64,000 nucleotides of DNA from Orbilia blumenaviensis. Its lineage: Eukaryota; Ascomycota; Orbiliomycetes; Orbiliales; Orbiliaceae. Shown one piece after another: positions 58,943 through 64,000 of the stretch. The position numbers were made by a program, and so were the translations under genes. Location of the stretch: the NCBI GenBank assembly GCA_036872755.1, contig JAVHNS010000008.1:868001-932000 (forward strand), given 5' to 3'. Positions within the stretch are counted from its first letter, which is position 1. Every line of letters starts with the position of its first letter. The notes under the pieces are model-generated. The model saw only the letters and a list, made by a program, of their open reading frames with translations, did no database searches and was not told where the DNA came from.

Positions 58943-60871
58943 ATGTCACTCCTATTGATATCCAACCGTCTCCCTATCACCGTCAAGCGCAGCAACGATG
59001 GAACCTACGACTTCAGCATGTCCTCCGGCGGTCTAGTCACCGGCCTATCGGGACTGGCAAAGACGACCACATTCCATTGGTTCGGATGGGTTGGTCGTGA
59101 GATTCCTGAGGATGAGAAGGAGCTTGTGGCGGGGAAGTTGAAGGATGAGTATAATGCTGTTCCGGTTTATTTGTCGGATGATTTGGCGGATAAGCATTGT
59201 ATGTCTATTTCCCACCCTCTCTCTCTCCCATTTATTTATTGAGGTTTTTTGATTGAGAGTTTTTTTTTTTTTGGGTGGGTTTGGCTAACTATTGGGGATT
59301 GTGCGTAGATAACGGCTTCTCGAGTATGATATCCCGCGATAACGAGCTACGAAAGCATATGCAAAGTTTACTAATACAAAATACTCTAAAAAAGACTCAA
59401 TATTATGGCCCCTCTTCCACTACCACCCCGGTGAAATCTCCTTCGACGAGCCCGCTTGGATAGCCTACCGCGACGCCAACCGTCTCTTCGCCAAAGCCGT
59501 CGCCGCGGTCGTCAAAGAAGGCGATCTAATCTGGGTCCACGACTACCATCTCATGCTCCTACCGGCCATGCTACGCGAAGAAATCGGAGATCGTATCAAG
59601 AATGTCAAGATTGGATTCTTTTTACACACTCCGTTTCCCAGCAGTGAGATTTATCGTATCCTACCCGTTAGGAATGATATTTTGTTGGGGGTGTTGCATT
59701 GTGATCTTATTGGGTTTCATACTTATGATTATGCCAGGCATTTTTTGAGTAGTTGCTCTAGGATATTGTATGAGTCCCTCCTTTAACCCTTTTCCTTGAT
59801 ATCTGGGAGTTTTATAGCTTGGGTTTGGTTTACTGATGACTTTTTTTTTTTTTTTTTGTGAATAATAGAGGCCTGAACACAACCCCCAACGGCGTGGAGT
59901 TCCAGGGCAAGATGGTATCCGTCGGTGCATTCCCGATCGGTATCGACCCTGACAAGTTCTCGGAGGCATTGACGCAGCCGAAGGTCATGAATCGGATCGA
60001 AACACTGGAGAAGAAGTTTGAAGGCGTCAAGTTGATTGTGGGCGTTGATCGGTTGGATTATATCAAGGGAGTGCCGCAGAAGCTGCATGCGCTTGAGGTG
60101 TTTTTGACGGAGCATCCGGAGTGGATTGGGAAGGTATTACTCTACTATCTCCTCCCCCCTTTTTTCTGCTCTCTTTTTGGATTTGGGAAAGTGGCGAGGA
60201 TGTTAATGACGTGGGATGTGTGTAGGTTGTGCTCGTGCAAGTCGCCGTTCCAAGCAGACAGGATGTTGAGGAGTATCAAAATCTGAGAGCTGTAGTGAAC
60301 GAGCTTGTGGGCAGGATAAACGGCAAATTCGGTATGCTCCACCTACTCTGATACTACCCTTAATATCTTAAAAAGAGGGAGAAAAAAAAAAAAAAAGCTA
60401 ATGGTCAAATGTGTAGGAACAATCGAATTCATGCCTATCCACTTCATGCACAAATCCGTCTCCTTCGACGAGCTAGTCGCCCTCTACGCCGTCTCCGACG
60501 TCTGCCTCGTCTCCTCTACCCGCGACGGCATGAACCTCGTCTCATACGAATACATCGCCTCACAACAAAAACGTCACGGTGTAATGATTCTTTCAGAATT
60601 TACGGGAGCAGCGCAGAGTCTTAACGGAAGTATCATTGTTAACCCGTGGAATACTGAGGAATTGGCGACGGCTATAAATGATGCTATTACTATGCCGGAT
60701 GATCAGAGAGAAGCGAATCATCAGAAGCTGTATGGGTATGTGACGAAGTATACTAGTGCGTTCTGGGGGACGAGTTTTGTGAATGAGTTGACGAGGATTG
60801 CGGAGGCTTCTTCTTCTTCTTCTTCGGGTGAGAAGGGTGCTGTTGCTGGGGAGGAGGAGGTTGCTGCATAG
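58943..60871 (+). CDS. TPS1: Alpha,alpha-trehalose-phosphate synthase (UDP-forming)
   Basis: Makes trehalose-6-phosphate from UDP-glucose and glucose-6-phosphate (GT20 family, cytosolic); in fungi it also restrains glycolytic influx and supports stress tolerance. Six exons: 58943-59198, 59309-59323, 59395-59767, 59869-60133, 60226-60331 and 60417-60871, giving 489 residues, normal for the single-domain synthase. Substrate-binding motifs: LLLISNRLPITVK, SSGGLVTGL, WFGWVGRE, ILWPLFHYHPGE, IWVHDYHLMLLP, DRLDYIKGVP, and STRDGMNLVSYEYIA. The tail is SSSSSSGEKGA and not conserved. The second exon is 15 nt. The intron after it carries TACTAATAC, a perfect yeast-type branch point. Confidence 0.93.
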
Positions 60872-62332
60872 ACATCTTTCTTTTCTTTCTTTTTTTTCTT
60901 CTTCGAATTTCGTTCTTTCTTTTTGGAGGATGGAGGAGAAGGAAGTGAGGATTAGAATGGTAGAAGGGGGTGTTTGGAAAAGTTAGTATTATTATTATTA
61001 CCTTTTCTTTTTCGTTTTCTTTTTCTTTTTCGTTTTCTTTTTCTTTTTTTTTTTTTGGGTGGAAGCGTGGGGATATTTTTCCTGTTGTTACTTTGCATTA
61101 GCTCTTTTTCTTTCTATTCGAATTCGCCCTTCTACCTGTGCGCGTGTGTGTTAGGTTTTCCTTTTTTTTTTTAGTTGAATGACTCTACTACTATTATATA
61201 TACATATATATGTGAATGGTGACGCGGTGTGCTTGATAACTGGTGTTTAGGTCTAGACGGATTTGTAGTGGGTTTAGCTGCTGTAGGGGTGTCTATGTTG
61301 GTGCATTATAAAGTTTAGACTGTCCAGTTATAATTAGTTGCATTTCAACGGTGGGGTTTATTGTTGTATGATATAAATCTTTTTACATGGGAGGCAGAAC
61401 ATGATTTTTTTTTCTGACTATTTTGGTAGTAATCATCGATATCAATATCTTTCTCTTTGTTTTTTTTTTTTTTGATCATATAAAGCATATATTTTAATAC
61501 CTGGTTAAGAAGGGGTTTTGCAGTTGGCGTGAAGATGTTGAGCTGGATTATGTAGCTGGTAGCTAGCTACCTACCTAGGTGCTGTTGTTGGGTTTGTGAT
61601 ATAGCTAACTATACAGTCCTCGATGCAATATAACTAGGTAGTTAGGATTTGGATTTTTCACGTCCGACTGACTGGACTTCATGGACTCAGAATCGTTACT
61701 GGGGTGGGGGTTTCATACATGCCAAAAGGGTAGCCCACCACCCCCCCTGTTCAGCTATATGACACAAGTTTACCAAAGTGTTATAGTTGGAGTGGAGGAC
61801 TCTCTCTCTCAAAAAAAAACCCCGATTGCGATTCCGATTGAGCCGTGAGCTCGATTTCTAGAAATGGATTGGCGATCTGACGCGGTTTCCCGTTACGGGA
61901 CGGAAGGATTCTTATGCACGCCAGATGCAGTGTGAAATATGCGTGTGCGGGGTTATATATATATATGTACGATAAGTTGTATTTTTTGTGTGTGTGTGTC
62001 ATTCTTTAGGAGGCCTTTGGGGGAGGTTTGAGGCATGCCTAGGTGCTATAGGTATTTTGGAGGGGGTTGGATTTTGGGATGGTATATGATACTGATGCTT
62101 TGGAAGGAGGGTATATATAGAGGGGAGGGTTGGGCTACTTTTTTAAACCTCTGATAGTATAGTACTCGATATCATTACATCTCTGTTCGAAATTGTCTCG
62201 AGTATAACGCTGGTGTATAAGCCCCTAAAGTGTCGTCCTCGTTCTTCTTAGCCTTCTCTTTTATAAAGACTTTACTTTACATACTATAGGAAATAAAATA
62301 GTTATTGTTTCCCTAAGATACTATATATCACA
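60872..62332. other. Intergenic, no gene seen
   Basis: The TPS1 3' UTR with TTTTTCGTTTTC tandem units near 61010-61045, then AT-rich sequence. A GTATATATAGAGG element near 62111 is the likely TATA box of the next gene. Confidence 0.5.
62111..62123 (+). promoter_or_regulatory. Candidate TATA box of the metzincin-lectin gene
   Basis: GTATATATAGAGG lies about 220 bp before the ATG at 62333, in otherwise G-rich DNA. Confidence 0.4.
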
Positions 62333-64000
62333 ATGTCCTGCCCCACCACTCCAGAAGACGAAATCCGAAAACAGGTCTGCCTCCAGCTAGACCAGCCCAA
62401 CGGTAGCCCAGAACCATGGAAAGCCGGACAAACCATCACCGTAACATTTTTCCACGACCCAGCGCAGGATTCCACAAAGCTGAATACAATGACACCCCGG
62501 TTTCGCCATCTGGTCGAACACTACGCCCGGATGTGGGAGAGATGGACGAATCTCAAATTCAAGTTCGTGGATAGTGATGATGCCGATGTTAGGATTACTT
62601 CTTTGAAGGATGGTATTGCTACTTTTACTATTTTTTATTATTTGGAGAATAGAAGCTAAATCATAGAAACATAGGATCCTACTCCACCATCGGCCCCACC
62701 GCCCAAAACTGCGCTTATAAGGACCGCAGAACCATGAACCTCGACTGCGACGGCAACGACCCAGTAACTTCCTTCTCAAGCACAGTATCCCACCAATTCG
62801 GACACGTAATCGGGTTGAAACACCATCCGCAATATCCATTCCATTGGATCCCAAACGCAGTGATCGATTGGTATCAAAATAACACTCTATGGAGAAAACC
62901 AGAGATCGAACGCGGGTTTTACAATTTCGAAAACAATGCTGCTTCCTGTAGCAGGTGGGATTCGGGGAGTATTATGAATTATTATGTAGGGAAGGGGTGG
63001 AATACGGAGGGGGTTGTGGGGGAGAGAGGAAAGGTGATTTCGGAGATGGATAGGGAGGTGGTTGGGGGGATGTATCCGTTTGGTGGTTCGCCGGGTTTGT
63101 ATATCTCTTCCCCCTGATATATACTAATTAAATTAATTAATTAATGAGGGACTGTATATGTGCTAACATGGACGTTAAAATTCCAAAGAAACGGGTGCTG
63201 GCGCGGATAAATTATTGGACAGGACTTCGTATGCGGTCGTTGAAGCCTATGAATATAGGAACGGGAAGATTTATCTGGTAAGTCCATCTTCTAAAGAACA
63301 CACACACCCCTCCTTAAAAATTTTTAAGCTTAAAAAAGCTGATAATTATGTAATATGGTGTGTGGTATACAGAACCTCTTCTGCCAATCCGAATCCTACA
63401 GTCTCTACAAAATGACCTACCTCTTCAAAGTCGGAAATCCCAAGCTTCTAGACCCGGAGTGGGAAACCGAGCGTATAGCCCTTCCACTCTACGGCAGTGC
63501 CGCTCCAGCCCCGGCTACGCCTTTGACGGCGGTGAAGTACAGCATGGACGATTATAAACAGGTCGTGCATATGTTCTATCTCGATAGGGAGAATAATATC
63601 CGAGACTGTGTGTTTGTGAACGGAGAGTTGAAGGATACGAATAACTTGAATGTCAAAGTTGCGTCCTACAGCAGACTTAGCGCTATTACCTGGCGAGGGA
63701 AGGATGAAGACCATATCAGGTACATAAATAAATATACCAATCCCTTTCATATAGTTTATACTCTTTAGTATAATCGCTAACCTTAACTCCCACGAAAAGA
63801 CTCTACTACCAATCCGAACACGACGACCACATCCAAGAACTAATCGGAACCGCAAAATGGAACGGCACAGGCCCCACCACAACCTGGCGTATGGGCGCCT
63901 ACATCAACCTCGGAAACGAATCCCCCTTACCAGGCTCCGACCTCTCATTCGTAAACCTCACCTGGGACACACCCTGCATCCGCGGATTCTTCCAAACCTC
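62333..64000 (+). CDS. Metzincin-like zinc domain fused to AAL-type fucose lectin (3' partial)
   Basis: Exons 62333-62612, 62675-63094, 63189-63277, 63373-63719 and 63800 onward (runs off the window) give at least 445 residues, with every junction in phase. There is no signal peptide (MSCPTTPEDEIRKQ). Residues about 30-220 look like an astacin/ZnMc-type metallopeptidase fold: ITVTFFHDP, YARMWERWTNLKFKFVDSDD, GSYSTIGP, a zinc motif HQFGHVIGLKH (133-143) and Met-turn SIMNYY (192-197). The catalytic Glu of HExxH is Gln. From about residue 234 the sequence becomes beta-propeller repeats of the Aleuria aurantia lectin type (VVHMFYLDRENNIRD, LSAITWRGKDEDHIRLYYQ, HIQELIGTAKWNG). I infer a leaderless cytoplasmic chimerolectin that binds fucosylated glycans, perhaps in defence against animals. 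Activity is unproven. Confidence 0.75.

Overview
The window is nuclear DNA from a filamentous ascomycete (Pezizomycotina). The evidence is short GT-AG introns with CTRAY-like branch points, a STAND/NLR receptor, an RfeF-like regulator, HIR-complex Hpc2, a fungal P450 and an AAL-type lectin. AAL-type fucose lectins are well known from Pezizomycetes and Orbiliomycetes, but the sequence alone does not settle the class. I reconstructed gene models by hand from splice sites and checked reading phase across exons; they are not supported by transcripts.

Layout. 0-8 kb holds housekeeping genes: a Gbp2/Hrb1-like RRM protein (5' end off the window), a BolA-like protein, a mitochondrial carrier and the WD40 protein Cmr1. 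9.5-11.6 kb holds a cytochrome P450 and 13-13.9 kb a probably frameshifted membrane protein. A desert of about 7 kb follows (13.9-21.06 kb). 21-34.3 kb is dense: an RfeF-like regulator, a ten-exon Ubp2-type deubiquitinase (minus strand), complex I subunit nuo21.3 (NDUFA11), tubulin cofactor C, and a Cbp6/UQCC2-like complex III assembly factor. 35.9-40.3 kb is a 1,425-residue NLR (HeLo-like N terminus, NACHT, beta-propeller). Next to it, in AT-rich repeat DNA, is a 409-bp terminal-repeat retrotransposon in miniature (TRIM). 43.5-60.9 kb holds Hpc2, RPAP1/Rba50, Bsd2/Ndfip, protein-isoaspartate methyltransferase and trehalose-6-phosphate synthase, separated by long low-complexity intergenic stretches. 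One of these carries a phased array of 13-bp palindromes.

The most unusual gene is at the right edge (62.3-64.0 kb, running off the window). It has no signal peptide and joins a metzincin-like zinc domain to an AAL-type fucose-lectin propeller. The three zinc-ligand histidines are kept, but the catalytic glutamate is replaced by glutamine (HQFGH). The architecture recalls leaderless fungal defence chimerolectins. Most other genes are unrelated housekeeping functions with no operon-like logic; nuo21.3 and the Cbp6-like gene lie 1.8 kb apart and both serve the respiratory chain.
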